From assembly GCA_020848735.1 (NCBI GenBank), contig JADLHO010000077.1, forward strand, positions 1 to 64,000: a DNA stretch of 64,000 nt, given 5' to 3'. How positions within the stretch are numbered: the first letter of the stretch is position 1; each line of letters opens with the position of its first letter. The stretch is from Planctomycetota bacterium. GTDB lineage: Bacteria; Planctomycetota; UBA1135; UBA2386. Positions 7,367-15,209 of this stretch are shown one piece after another. The translations under genes and the position numbers were made by a program. The notes beneath the pieces are model-generated. The model saw only the letters and a list, made by a program, of their open reading frames with translations, was not told the DNA's origin and did no database searches.

Positions 7367-8991
7367 GCGGCAAGCTCGCGCGCCTCGCCGCTCGCTTCGG
7401 CGAGACGCTGCCCGTCCGGTCCGGCGCCTCGCTCGACGCCGCGCAGCCGCTGCTCGCGCTCGACGACCCGCTCCTCGACGAGCTGCTGGGCGAGCTCCTC
7501 GATGCGGAGGGCGAGGCGACGGAACCGCTCGCGGCGCTGCGCGACGAGCTCGCGGCCTTCGCGGAGAGCGATGCACCGATCGCGCTCTTCGCCGACAGCG
7601 CGTCGGCGCGCGCGCGGATGCTGCGGGCCACGCGGGCGGCGGCGCGCCCGAACGTGCTCGTGCTCGGCGGCCGTCGCGAGGGTCTGCCGGAGGGCAGCGA
7701 GTCCATCCCGTTCGCCGCGCTCGCGACGGCACCCGCGCGCATCGCCGCACTCGCCGACTCGCTCGCGTCCGTCGTGCTCGAGCCGCGCGGCGAGCTGGCC
7801 CTGCTGCGTGCGATCAGCGCGGCCTGCCATGCCGTCGGCGCGCGCGTGCTGCTCGACGAATCGCGGACGGCCGGACGCGTCGCCGCGCGCGGCGTGGGCC
7901 AGGAGGCCGGTCTCGATGCCGACGCGGTCCTGCTCGGCGAGTCGATCGCGTGCGGCCTGCCCTTCGCCGCGGTGATCGGGATCACCGAGCCCGCGACCCA
8001 GGTCCGGCCCTTCGTCGCGTGCGTCGTGCGCGCGGCCCTGCAACGCCTGGCGCTGCGACCCGTGCACGACGAGCTCAGCCGCCGCGGCTCGCGTCTGCGC
8101 ACCGCGTTCACCGACGCCTGCCGCGCGGCCTCGCTGCGCGCTCGCCTGCTGGGACCTGCGGCGCTCGTCGAACTCGCGTTCGAGACTCAGCAGGGCATCG
8201 ACGGCGAACGGCTCACGGCGCGCGCGGCGCGCGAGCTCGCGGCCGAGGGTTCGCACGCCGCCCGCGAGATCGCCTGGCCCGCGACGCTCACGCAGGCGGA
8301 GGAGGCGCGGCTCGCGCAGCGCCTGCAGGCGCTCGTGCGCCGCATGCAGCAGCTGCTCGTGCAGCACGACTCGTGGCTCGGCGCTGCACTGCCCTGGCCC
8401 TTTCCCGATGCCAGGCCCGCGCTGCGCGGCGCGAGCCTCGTGCCGTTCCGCCATCCCAAGGCGACGGCCGCGACGCTCCGCGTCGCCGGCGGAACCCTCG
8501 AGCTCGAGCTCGCGGCCGCGGAGCTCGGTCCGGGCGGCGCGGGCGGCTGCTGGCTCCCGTTCCGCCTCACGGGCGACTTCGAGCTGCGGCTGCACTACGC
8601 GCTGCGGACCTGGTCGAGCGGCGACGACGCGGCGTGCTTCTCGCTCTTCGCGCAGGCGGAGGCGGAAGCCGTCCAGCACCAGGTGCAGGTCGGCGCGACG
8701 CGGAACGGCAACGTGTTCACGACGACGCTCGCCTCTGTCCGCAGCTCGCCGCGCGCCGCTGCCGCACCCGAGGCCTGGCTCTCGCTCGCGCGCCGCGGCG
8801 ACACGCTCCTCGCCGCCTGCCGCGCGCTCGACGACGAGGCGTGGACGGTACTCGACGAGCGTCGCCCCGTCGCGCGCGAGCCGCTGGTGCTCGGCTGCAG
8901 CCTCGCGGCGCGCGGGCGCTGCGGCGGTCTGCAGGTCGCCGTCCTGGCCTTTCTGATCGAGGGCGAGCTCGCGCCGCGTCAGGGCAGGTAG
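7360..8991 (+). CDS. Class-III aminotransferase-like protein without catalytic lysine, with beta-sandwich tail
   Basis: 543 residues in two parts. Residues about 90-225 resemble the PLP-binding large domain of glutamate-1-semialdehyde aminomutase and class-III aminotransferases: LLDESRTAGRVA (Asp166 at the position that contacts the pyridine nitrogen) is followed by LLGESIACGLPFAAVIG, which lines up with the family pattern LGKxIGGGxPxGAxGG. Glu194 stands where the Schiff-base lysine should be, so normal transamination is not expected. Residues about 385-540 look like a concanavalin-A-like beta-sandwich (CWLPFRLTGDFELRLHYAL). The start at 7360 is coupled to the molybdoenzyme stop through the 14-base repeats. 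It ends convergently with the gene on the other strand, overlapping by 13 bases. Function unknown; a carrier, sensor or degenerate relic are all possible. Confidence 0.6.
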   Translation: MSGGKLARLAARFGETLPVRSGASLDAAQPLLALDDPLLDELLGELLDAEGEATEPLAALRDELAAFAESDAPIALFADSASARARMLRATRAAARPNVLVLGGRREGLPEGSESIPFAALATAPARIAALADSLASVVLEPRGELALLRAISAACHAVGARVLLDESRTAGRVAARGVGQEAGLDADAVLLGESIACGLPFAAVIGITEPATQVRPFVACVVRAALQRLALRPVHDELSRRGSRLRTAFTDACRAASLRARLLGPAALVELAFETQQGIDGERLTARAARELAAEGSHAAREIAWPATLTQAEEARLAQRLQALVRRMQQLLVQHDSWLGAALPWPFPDARPALRGASLVPFRHPKATAATLRVAGGTLELELAAAELGPGGAGGCWLPFRLTGDFELRLHYALRTWSSGDDAACFSLFAQAEAEAVQHQVQVGATRNGNVFTTTLASVRSSPRAAAAPEAWLSLARRGDTLLAACRALDDEAWTVLDERRPVAREPLVLGCSLAARGRCGGLQVAVLAFLIEGELAPRQGR

Positions 8992-11171
8992 CGCGAGAGC
9001 CGCCCGCCGATGCGCGTCGCCACGCCGCGCGGGAGCTTCGACCAGAGGCGTCGCGGCCCTTCGAGCTTCGGATTGCTCGGGTGGAAGTCGGGCAGCTTCG
9101 CGCCTTCGTGCAGCAGCAAGAAGTCGTAGTTCAGGCGCTCGGGTTCGAAGCCCATGTGCTCCTTGAACTTCGCGGCGCCGGTCTCGCGGCGGCTGCGGCC
9201 GAAGTCGAAGTTGCGGAGTCCGCGTGCGATCGCCCACTCCATGATCTGGCAGTAGGCGAAGTCGGAGACGCCCTTGCCGCGGCTGTCCGCCGAGGAGCCC
9301 GAGTAGTAGGCGTAGATCGTGTCCTTCCAGACGAAGGAGAGCACCGCGCACTGCGCGGCACCGCTCTGGTCCTTCACCACGTGGATCACGACCGCGTTGC
9401 CGAACTCCTCCTTGAGGTTCTGGAACCAGCGGAGCGGCAGGGACGGCGTGCCGAGGCGGCGCTTCTCCTCCGCGAAGAGCGAGAAGAAGAGCTCGACCTG
9501 ATCGGTGGTCTCGCAGACGAGGTTGAACTTGTCGCGGGCCCGGCGCACCTCGGCGCGCGCCTTCTTCGGGATCGCGGGCAGCACCTCCTCGACCGTGGCG
9601 GGGAGCTGCTTGCGGAACGTGACGTACAGCTCGTAGGGCACGCGCTCGCCCGGCCGCGCCTCGAGGTGTCGCAGCTCGAGGTAGCTCGCGCCGAGACGAC
9701 GGCCGTACTGCGCGGCCGCATCGAGCAGGGGCTGCTGGAACTCGAGCTCGCGCACGAGCAGACCGCCGTAGACCGCATAGGGCACGGAGATGAGCTGCTT
9801 GCCGATGAACGGGCTGCGCACGAAGAAGAGCGGCAGCAGCCCGCACCACGCGCGCCCGCGTTCGCAGACGAGGTAGTGGGCCTGATGGTGGAAGGTCTCC
9901 TCCACCACGCGGCGCCAGCCGCTGAGGTGGAAGAAGCTGCCCTGCGGGTGGTCGCGCACGAAGCTGTCCCAATGCGCGTCCTCGCCGGGCAGGAGCTCGC
10001 GCACGCGCGTGGGCAGACCGACGGCGGCCGCGGGCGCATCGGCGCCGTTCCCGTCGGCACCGTCACCGGCGGCGACTCGGGCGCCCGACGCGGCCGGCGC
10101 GTCGCCGCTCGCACCGGTGCCGAGATGGCGCACGACCCCGTTCGCACCGACCGCCGCGAGGTCCTCGTGCTCCTCGAGCTCCGCGTCCTCGTTCGGCGCG
10201 GCCCGGTCCTCGGGCTCACCGCCGAGAACCTCGTCGACCTTGTAGTCCCGCATCTGCCCGGCCTGCGTGAAGATGATGATCTCGCCGATCACGCCGAGCC
10301 CGATGAGCTGCACGCCGAAGGCCGCGAGGATCACGCCGAGCACGAAGGCCGGCCGGTTCGCGAGGCTCTCGGCCTCGAAGACCTTCGCGTAGAGCGGCTC
10401 CACGCAGAGCGCGACGCCGATCAGGATCGCGAGCACGCCGAGGATGCCGAAGAAGCGCAGCGGCCGCTGCGTGAAGCGCGTGAGGAAGCTGATCGCGAGG
10501 ATGTCGAGGACGCGGCGCACGTAGACGCCGATGCCGTAGAAGGCGATCGTCCCCCGCTCCTCGCGGTGGCGGACCTTGATCTCGACGACCTTGAAGCCCT
10601 GGCGCTGCGCGAGCACCGGCAGGAAGCGGAACAGCTCGCCGTAGACGTTGACCTCCTCCAGGACCTGCCGGCGCATGCCGCGCACGCCGGAGTTGAGGTC
10701 GTGGAAGCGGATCCCCATCACGACGCGCAGCACCCAGTTGAACAGCGTCGACTGGAGGCGGTTGAGCCAGGGATCGACGCGCGGGTGACGCCAGGTCGCG
10801 ACGAAGTCGGCACCGGTCTCGAGCGACTGCACCACCTTGAGCAGGTCCTCGGGCTCGACCTGGTGGTACTGCGGCACGCTGAGGATCAGGCTGCCGCGGG
10901 CCCGCGCGGCGCCGGCGGAGAGCGCGATCGACTCGCCGAGGCCGGCGCCCTGCAGACGCACGACCTTCACCGGCAGTTCGGCGGCGAGCGCGTTGAGCGT
11001 CTCGAGCACGTTGCGGTGCACGCCGTCGAGCACGAAGACGAGCTCGTACTCGTAGCCGTGCTCGCGGAACGGCGCGGCGTAGCCGGCGGCGAGCGCCCGC
11101 ACGTCGACCGAGGGGTTGTCGATCGGGATCACCAGCGAGACGAGCTCGCCGGGTCGCTGCGGATCGCTCAC
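8979..11171 (-). CDS. GT2-like membrane protein fused to FemAB-like acyltransferase
   Basis: A 730-residue fusion. Residues 1-235 have the fold pattern of DPM1/GtrB-type GT2 glycosyltransferases, followed by two membrane helices near 265-285 and 305-325. A charged, Ala/Gly-rich linker (about 340-395) leads to a FemAB/GNAT-type domain (about 400-730) of the kind named FemAB-related, PEP-CTERM system-associated. The GT2 half lacks the DxD metal motif: where the neighbouring GT2 protein has SMDGDLQND, this one has SVPQYHQVE. It may therefore bind rather than transfer sugars. The GTG start overlaps the stop of the upstream glycosyltransferase gene as GTGA, so the two are translationally coupled. 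The likely role is modification of a surface polymer or protein together with the exosortase locus at 19-30 kb. The domain calls are firm; the substrate is unknown. Confidence 0.75.
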   Translation of the reverse strand: MSDPQRPGELVSLVIPIDNPSVDVRALAAGYAAPFREHGYEYELVFVLDGVHRNVLETLNALAAELPVKVVRLQGAGLGESIALSAGAARARGSLILSVPQYHQVEPEDLLKVVQSLETGADFVATWRHPRVDPWLNRLQSTLFNWVLRVVMGIRFHDLNSGVRGMRRQVLEEVNVYGELFRFLPVLAQRQGFKVVEIKVRHREERGTIAFYGIGVYVRRVLDILAISFLTRFTQRPLRFFGILGVLAILIGVALCVEPLYAKVFEAESLANRPAFVLGVILAAFGVQLIGLGVIGEIIIFTQAGQMRDYKVDEVLGGEPEDRAAPNEDAELEEHEDLAAVGANGVVRHLGTGASGDAPAASGARVAAGDGADGNGADAPAAAVGLPTRVRELLPGEDAHWDSFVRDHPQGSFFHLSGWRRVVEETFHHQAHYLVCERGRAWCGLLPLFFVRSPFIGKQLISVPYAVYGGLLVRELEFQQPLLDAAAQYGRRLGASYLELRHLEARPGERVPYELYVTFRKQLPATVEEVLPAIPKKARAEVRRARDKFNLVCETTDQVELFFSLFAEEKRRLGTPSLPLRWFQNLKEEFGNAVVIHVVKDQSGAAQCAVLSFVWKDTIYAYYSGSSADSRGKGVSDFAYCQIMEWAIARGLRNFDFGRSRRETGAAKFKEHMGFEPERLNYDFLLLHEGAKLPDFHPSNPKLEGPRRLWSKLPRGVATRIGGRLSRYLP

Positions 11172-12163
11172 CGGGACGCCTCCACCGCCGTGATCGAGAC
11201 CCGCCGACGGAAGAAGCGCGACGCCTTGAGCTGGAGCTCGGCGATGAATCCGAACATGAACACGTTGAGCGTCAGGAGCGCGAGGATCGCGGCACCGGAC
11301 AGGTAGATGTCGTCGTAGTCCGACAGGATCTGCCAGGTGCCGTGGTCGAGCTTCACGAACGCGATCGCGAGCAGGAGCAGACCGGCGAGGAAGAGCGGCA
11401 GCGCGAGGATGCCGAACCAGCGGATCGGGTGCGCCGAGAACTGGATCAGCATCTTGATGACCACGAGGTCGAGCACGACGCGGAAGATGCGGCTCAGGCC
11501 GTACTTGCTCTTCCCGTAGCGACGCGGGTGGTGGCGCACGGGGATCTCCGCGATGCGCGCGCCGAGACCCGCGCCGAGCGCGGCGATGAAGCGGTGCATG
11601 TCGGAGTAGAGGTTGAGGTTCCGGATGACCCAGCTCCGGTAGGCCTTGAGCGAGCAGCCCGTGTCGTGGATCGGCACGCCGGTCGCCCAGCGGATGAGCT
11701 GGTTCGCGATCATCGACGGCAGGAGGCGCGTGACCATCGCGTCCTTGCGGTGGCGACGCCAACCGCACACGACGTCGTAGCCGGCGTCGAGCCGCTCGAG
11801 CAGGCGCGGGATGTCGGCCGGATCGTTCTGCAGGTCGCCGTCCATCGAGACCACGCGTCCGCCGCGCGCGGCCGCGAAACCCTGCGCCATCGCGGCGGTC
11901 TGGCCGAAGTTGCGGCGGAAGAGGAAGACGCGCAGGTGCGGGTCGTCGGCGGCGAGCCGGCGCAGGGCATCGCGCGTGCCGTCGGTGCTGCCGTCGTCGA
12001 CGACGAGGAGCTCGTAGCGGCCGCCCCAGGCGCGCAGCGTCTGCGTGAGCGCCTCGTGCAACGCGACGATGTTCTGCACCTCGTTGTAGACGGGCACGAC
12101 GACGCTGAGCGTCGGCGCGGCGCTCGCGCGCTGCTTCCTGGCCGCGGATCGTGCCTTCGTCAT
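11168..12163 (-). CDS. Polyprenyl-phosphate GT2 glycosyltransferase
   Basis: 331 residues, GtrB/DPM1 type. It starts with LSVVVPVYNE, carries VVDDGSTDGT for the nucleotide and an intact metal motif in SMDGDLQND, then has two hydrophobic helices near residues 235-260 and 275-300 that would hold it in the inner membrane. Such enzymes load a sugar onto undecaprenyl phosphate for use on the periplasmic side. The ATG at 12163 is preferred since the catalytic domain begins about 18 residues later; the open frame continues upstream to 12400 without any recognisable domain. It is followed by the FemAB fusion with a GTGA overlap. Confidence 0.82.
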   Translation of the reverse strand: MTKARSAARKQRASAAPTLSVVVPVYNEVQNIVALHEALTQTLRAWGGRYELLVVDDGSTDGTRDALRRLAADDPHLRVFLFRRNFGQTAAMAQGFAAARGGRVVSMDGDLQNDPADIPRLLERLDAGYDVVCGWRRHRKDAMVTRLLPSMIANQLIRWATGVPIHDTGCSLKAYRSWVIRNLNLYSDMHRFIAALGAGLGARIAEIPVRHHPRRYGKSKYGLSRIFRVVLDLVVIKMLIQFSAHPIRWFGILALPLFLAGLLLLAIAFVKLDHGTWQILSDYDDIYLSGAAILALLTLNVFMFGFIAELQLKASRFFRRRVSITAVEASR

Positions 12164-12230
12164 CGGGTCGTTCGGAGGGAACCGCGCAGGATAGCCGCTC
12201 AGTCGAGCACCTTTCGCCATGCGATCCCGA

Positions 12231-12587
12231 TCAAGTTGCGGACACGAGGCCGCGCACGACGGCCGCGAGCGCGAGACCGAGGACCGCGGCGAGCGCGCCG
12301 AGAGGAACGAGGGACCGGGCGCGCCAACGCCGCGGGCGCGGGCCCGGCAGGATGACCGCGAGCGGTGTCGGTTCGGGCGGCGACAGGACGAGCCGCTCAC
12401 CGGGCAGCTCGGGCAAGGCGCTCGGCGCGGTGAGCGGCTCCTTCGCCGGGCTGCCCTTCCACTCCCGGTGGAGACGCAGCGCGGCGGGTCCGCGCGTCGG
12501 GACGGGCCGCGCGTCTCCCGCCAGGAGGGTGAAGGGCGGCGATGCGATCGCCGCTTCTCCGTCGTCTGCTTCCGAGAGGCCCGCCAC
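12231..12587 (-). CDS. Small hypothetical protein with C-terminal membrane helix
   Basis: 118 residues, not recognised. The N-terminal two thirds are Pro/Ala-rich and probably unstructured, with LHREWKGSPAKEP near the middle. An Arg-rich stretch then leads to a single hydrophobic helix at the very C terminus (SLVPLGALAAVLGLALAAVV). The GTG at 12587 is chosen because GAGGG lies 5 bases upstream; an ATG at 12635 in the same frame would overlap the start of the divergent kinase-like gene. It resembles a tail-anchored protein. The tail does not carry a VPEP-type sorting motif, so it is not called a PEP-CTERM substrate. It lies 67 bases upstream of the glycosyltransferase gene and may share its transcript. 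Confidence 0.5.
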   Translation of the reverse strand: MAGLSEADDGEAAIASPPFTLLAGDARPVPTRGPAALRLHREWKGSPAKEPLTAPSALPELPGERLVLSPPEPTPLAVILPGPRPRRWRARSLVPLGALAAVLGLALAAVVRGLVSAT

Positions 12588-12633
12588 GTTGTCCCTCTTC
12601 GGCCGTCGACCGACCGGGGATGTACCCTTGGTC

Positions 12634-13698
12634 ATGCCCTCGGCCCCGCGCATCGCCCTCGTCTCGGACCGGGACGGGGAGCTGTACCGCGCGCTCCGCG
12701 CGAGCTTCGCCGGGGCGCGGCTCGAGGTCTTCGAGGACGCCGCGCGGTCCTTCGAGGCGCTCCGCACGCTCGCACCGGCGATCCTCGTCCACGGCGCGCC
12801 CGAGGACGCCGAGGAGCTCGGCGTGCTGCGCGTGCTGCGCGCGGCCCTGCCCGGCACCGCCCTCGTGCTCGCCGCGCACCGCGAGCACGAGCTCGTCGCC
12901 GCGCGCCACGCGGAGCGCCTCGGCGCGCGTCTGCTGCTGGCACCCTTCACCCAGGCCGGACTCGCCGCGGCGATCGCCGCCGCGCGGCGCGGCCCCGACC
13001 TGCCGGGTCCCGACGCCCATCTCGATCTCCTGCGCGGCATCGCCGACGAGATCAACAACCCCCTGCTCGCGGCGGGCGGTCAGCTCCAGCTCGCCGAGTG
13101 CCTGCTCGAGCCGCGGCGCGACGCCGACGCGCTCGCGCGCCTGCGCGCCGCCCGCGCGGAGCTCGACCGCATCGCACGGAGCATCCAGCGCATCGCGCTG
13201 CTCGCGCGCGTGCGCGGCCTGCGACACCCCCTGCCGGCCTTCGACCTCGTGGCGGCGCTCGACGAGCTCTTCGCCGAGCCCGAGTTCGCGGTCCGCGCGG
13301 CGGACCGCTTCGTCCGGGCCGCGGACCTGCACGCCGGCGAGGCGATCCCGCCGATCGCCGCGGATCGCGACAGTCTGCCGTCGGCCCTGCGCCTCTTCCT
13401 CGAGGCGAGCGCCGCGCTGGCCGGTCGAACGCCGGCCGCGCTGACGTTGCAGGGGACGCCCGAGTCCGTGCGGCTCGTGGTCCGGATCGAGAGCGACGCC
13501 GCGCGCGCGCTCGCGCCGCAGGACGCCTTCGAGCCCTACCACCTCGCCAGGGTGCTGCGCGGCACCCCCCACGGGCTCGCGCTCTTCCTCGTGCAGTCGG
13601 TGGTGCACGCCCACGGGGGCGCGGCCCTCGCCGAGCGCGAACCGGGCCTGGGCCTCGTCCTCCGCCTCGAGTTGCCCCGGGTCGCGCCCGGCGCCTGA
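12634..13698 (+). CDS. Degenerate receiver / histidine-kinase-like protein
   Basis: 354 residues, soluble, no membrane helices. Residues 1-120 have the alpha/beta pattern of a receiver domain, but the phosphoacceptor strand reads ILVHGAP, with no aspartate. Residues 130-200 match a HisKA dimerisation helix: GIADEINNPLLAAGG corresponds to the family pattern AHEINNPL, with Asp138 in place of the phosphorylated histidine. The C-terminal part keeps an ATPase G2-like end (HGLALFLVQSVVHAHGG), but the N-box is not evident. So both phosphorylation sites are missing. It sits 90 bases upstream of a sigma-54 response regulator on the same strand and may modulate it by binding instead of phosphotransfer. 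The start is the ATG that gives the receiver-like first strand; no good ribosome-binding site is seen. Confidence 0.6.
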   Translation: MPSAPRIALVSDRDGELYRALRASFAGARLEVFEDAARSFEALRTLAPAILVHGAPEDAEELGVLRVLRAALPGTALVLAAHREHELVAARHAERLGARLLLAPFTQAGLAAAIAAARRGPDLPGPDAHLDLLRGIADEINNPLLAAGGQLQLAECLLEPRRDADALARLRAARAELDRIARSIQRIALLARVRGLRHPLPAFDLVAALDELFAEPEFAVRAADRFVRAADLHAGEAIPPIAADRDSLPSALRLFLEASAALAGRTPAALTLQGTPESVRLVVRIESDAARALAPQDAFEPYHLARVLRGTPHGLALFLVQSVVHAHGGAALAEREPGLGLVLRLELPRVAPGA

Positions 13699-13764
13699 GC
13701 GCGCGCGTCCCAGCCGGGTGAGGTCCGCTCAATCCGACGCTCGCCGTCGTTCGATAGCCACAGC

Positions 13765-13780
13765 GTCCGGATTTCCGGAC
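13765..13780. promoter_or_regulatory. Perfect palindrome just before the NtrC-type regulator start
   Basis: GTCCGGA-TT-TCCGGAC is a perfect inverted repeat of 7-base arms with a 2-base centre, ending 8 bases before the ATG at 13789. It covers the place where the ribosome-binding site should be, so it could be an operator for autoregulation or an RNA hairpin limiting translation. Confidence 0.4.
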
Positions 13781-13788
13781 GGTGTGCG

Positions 13789-15195
13789 ATGCGCGTCATC
13801 CTGATCGCCGATCCCGACCCCGAGACCGCCGCCGCGCTCGCCGAGAGCGCGCGCCGGCGCGACCTCGAGCTCGTGCGCGTCGGCGGCGCCGACGCGGCGC
13901 TCCGCGTGCTCGGCGAGCGCGACGTCGACCTCGTCGTCGCCGACTGGCACCTGCCCGGACTCGGCGGCTTCGAGCTCCTCGCCGAGCTCTTCGCGCGCAG
14001 CCCGGAGAGCTCGGTGGTGTTCTGCGCCGCGTTCGGCACCGTCGAGGACGCCGTCGAGGCGCTGCGCCGCGGCGCCCGCGACTTCCTCTGCAAGCCGTTC
14101 ACCGCCGAACAGCTCGGGCTCGCGGTGGAACGCGCGCTCGACAGCGCGCGGCTCGTGCGCGAGAACCGCTCGCTCCGCCGGGCGCTCGACGAACGCGTCG
14201 GACTCGATCGGGTCATCAGCCAGGACCCGCGCATGCAGCGCATCGCGAAGGTGGTGATGGCGGTCGCGCGCACGCGCTCGACGGTGCTGCTCACCGGGGA
14301 ATCGGGCACCGGCAAGACGCTCGTGGCGCGCGCCATCCACCGCGCGTCGGACCGCGCCGAAGGCCCCTTCGTCGAGGTGAACTGCGGTGCCCTGCCCGAG
14401 ACCCTGCTCGAGTCGGAGCTCTTCGGCCACGTGCGCGGCTCGTTCACGGGCGCCGTCAAGGACCGTGCGGGCAAGTTCGAGGAGGCGCGCGGCGGCACGA
14501 TCTTCCTCGACGAGATCGGCACGGCCTCGCACGGCCTGCAGGTCCGGCTCCTCCGCGTCCTCCAGGACCGCGTCGTCGAGCGCGTCGGCGAGAGCAAGAG
14601 CCTCCCGGTCGACGTGCGCGTCATCCTCGCGACGAACGTCGACCTGAAAGCCGAGGTCAAGGCCGGCCGCTTCCGCGAGGACCTCTACTACCGGATCCAC
14701 GTCATCACCGTCGAGATGCCGCCGCTCCGCGAGCGGCGCCTCGACATCCCGCTGCTCGCCGAGCACTTCCTCCGTCGCTTCACCGGCGAGAACCAGCGCG
14801 CCGTGCGCGGTTTCACGCCCGCCGCGATGGCGAAGCTCGTGGCCGCGTCCTGGCCGGGCAACGTGCGGCAGCTCGAGAACGTCGTCGAGCGCGCGGTGGT
14901 GCTCTGCGAGGGCGACGAGATCGACGCGCACGATCTGCCCGCCGAACTCGAAGCCCTGCCCGGCGGCGATCCGCCGAGCCCGGAGTCGATGCTCGCACCG
15001 AGCGACGCCCTCCTCCCGCTCAAGGTCGCTCTCGAGGGACCGGAGCGCGCGATCATCGAACGCGCGCTGCGCCACTTCGGCGGCAACCGCGAGCGCGCGG
15101 CCGAGAGCCTCGGCATCAACCGCAGCACCTTGTTCTCGAAGATGCGCCGCCTCGGCATCCACGAGCCGCGTTCCCAGGCCCCTTCGCGGCGCTAG
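13789..15195 (+). CDS. NtrC-family sigma-54-dependent response regulator
   Basis: 468 residues with the full three-domain order. The receiver has acidic residues at Asp8 and Asp10 and phosphoacceptor Asp52 in VVADWHLPG, with the conserved KPF near residue 104. The AAA+ domain has Walker A GESGTGKT at 170-177, the sigma-54 contact loop GSFTGA at 217-222 (a Ser variant of GAFTGA), and Walker B FLDEIG. The C terminus carries a Fis-type helix-turn-helix (RERAAESLGINRSTLFSKM). It should activate RNA polymerase with sigma-54 at distant promoters. Genomic position between glycosyltransferase genes and the exosortase locus recalls the PrsR regulators that control exosortase/EPS loci, but that identity is inferred. 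Its natural kinase partner may be the degenerate protein upstream or one encoded elsewhere. Confidence 0.9.
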   Translation: MRVILIADPDPETAAALAESARRRDLELVRVGGADAALRVLGERDVDLVVADWHLPGLGGFELLAELFARSPESSVVFCAAFGTVEDAVEALRRGARDFLCKPFTAEQLGLAVERALDSARLVRENRSLRRALDERVGLDRVISQDPRMQRIAKVVMAVARTRSTVLLTGESGTGKTLVARAIHRASDRAEGPFVEVNCGALPETLLESELFGHVRGSFTGAVKDRAGKFEEARGGTIFLDEIGTASHGLQVRLLRVLQDRVVERVGESKSLPVDVRVILATNVDLKAEVKAGRFREDLYYRIHVITVEMPPLRERRLDIPLLAEHFLRRFTGENQRAVRGFTPAAMAKLVAASWPGNVRQLENVVERAVVLCEGDEIDAHDLPAELEALPGGDPPSPESMLAPSDALLPLKVALEGPERAIIERALRHFGGNRERAAESLGINRSTLFSKMRRLGIHEPRSQAPSRR

Positions 15196-15209
15196 CATCC
15201 ACGCCCTCG

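Noticed and set aside
12231-12587. Small protein as a PEP-CTERM exosortase substrate
   Set aside because: It has a C-terminal helix but no Pro-Glu-Pro motif before it and no basic cluster after it.
13782-15209. Upstream extension of the TPR gene through the regulator gene
   Set aside because: Same-strand shadow frame of the NtrC-type regulator; the hydrophobic anchor starts right after the ATG at 15210.
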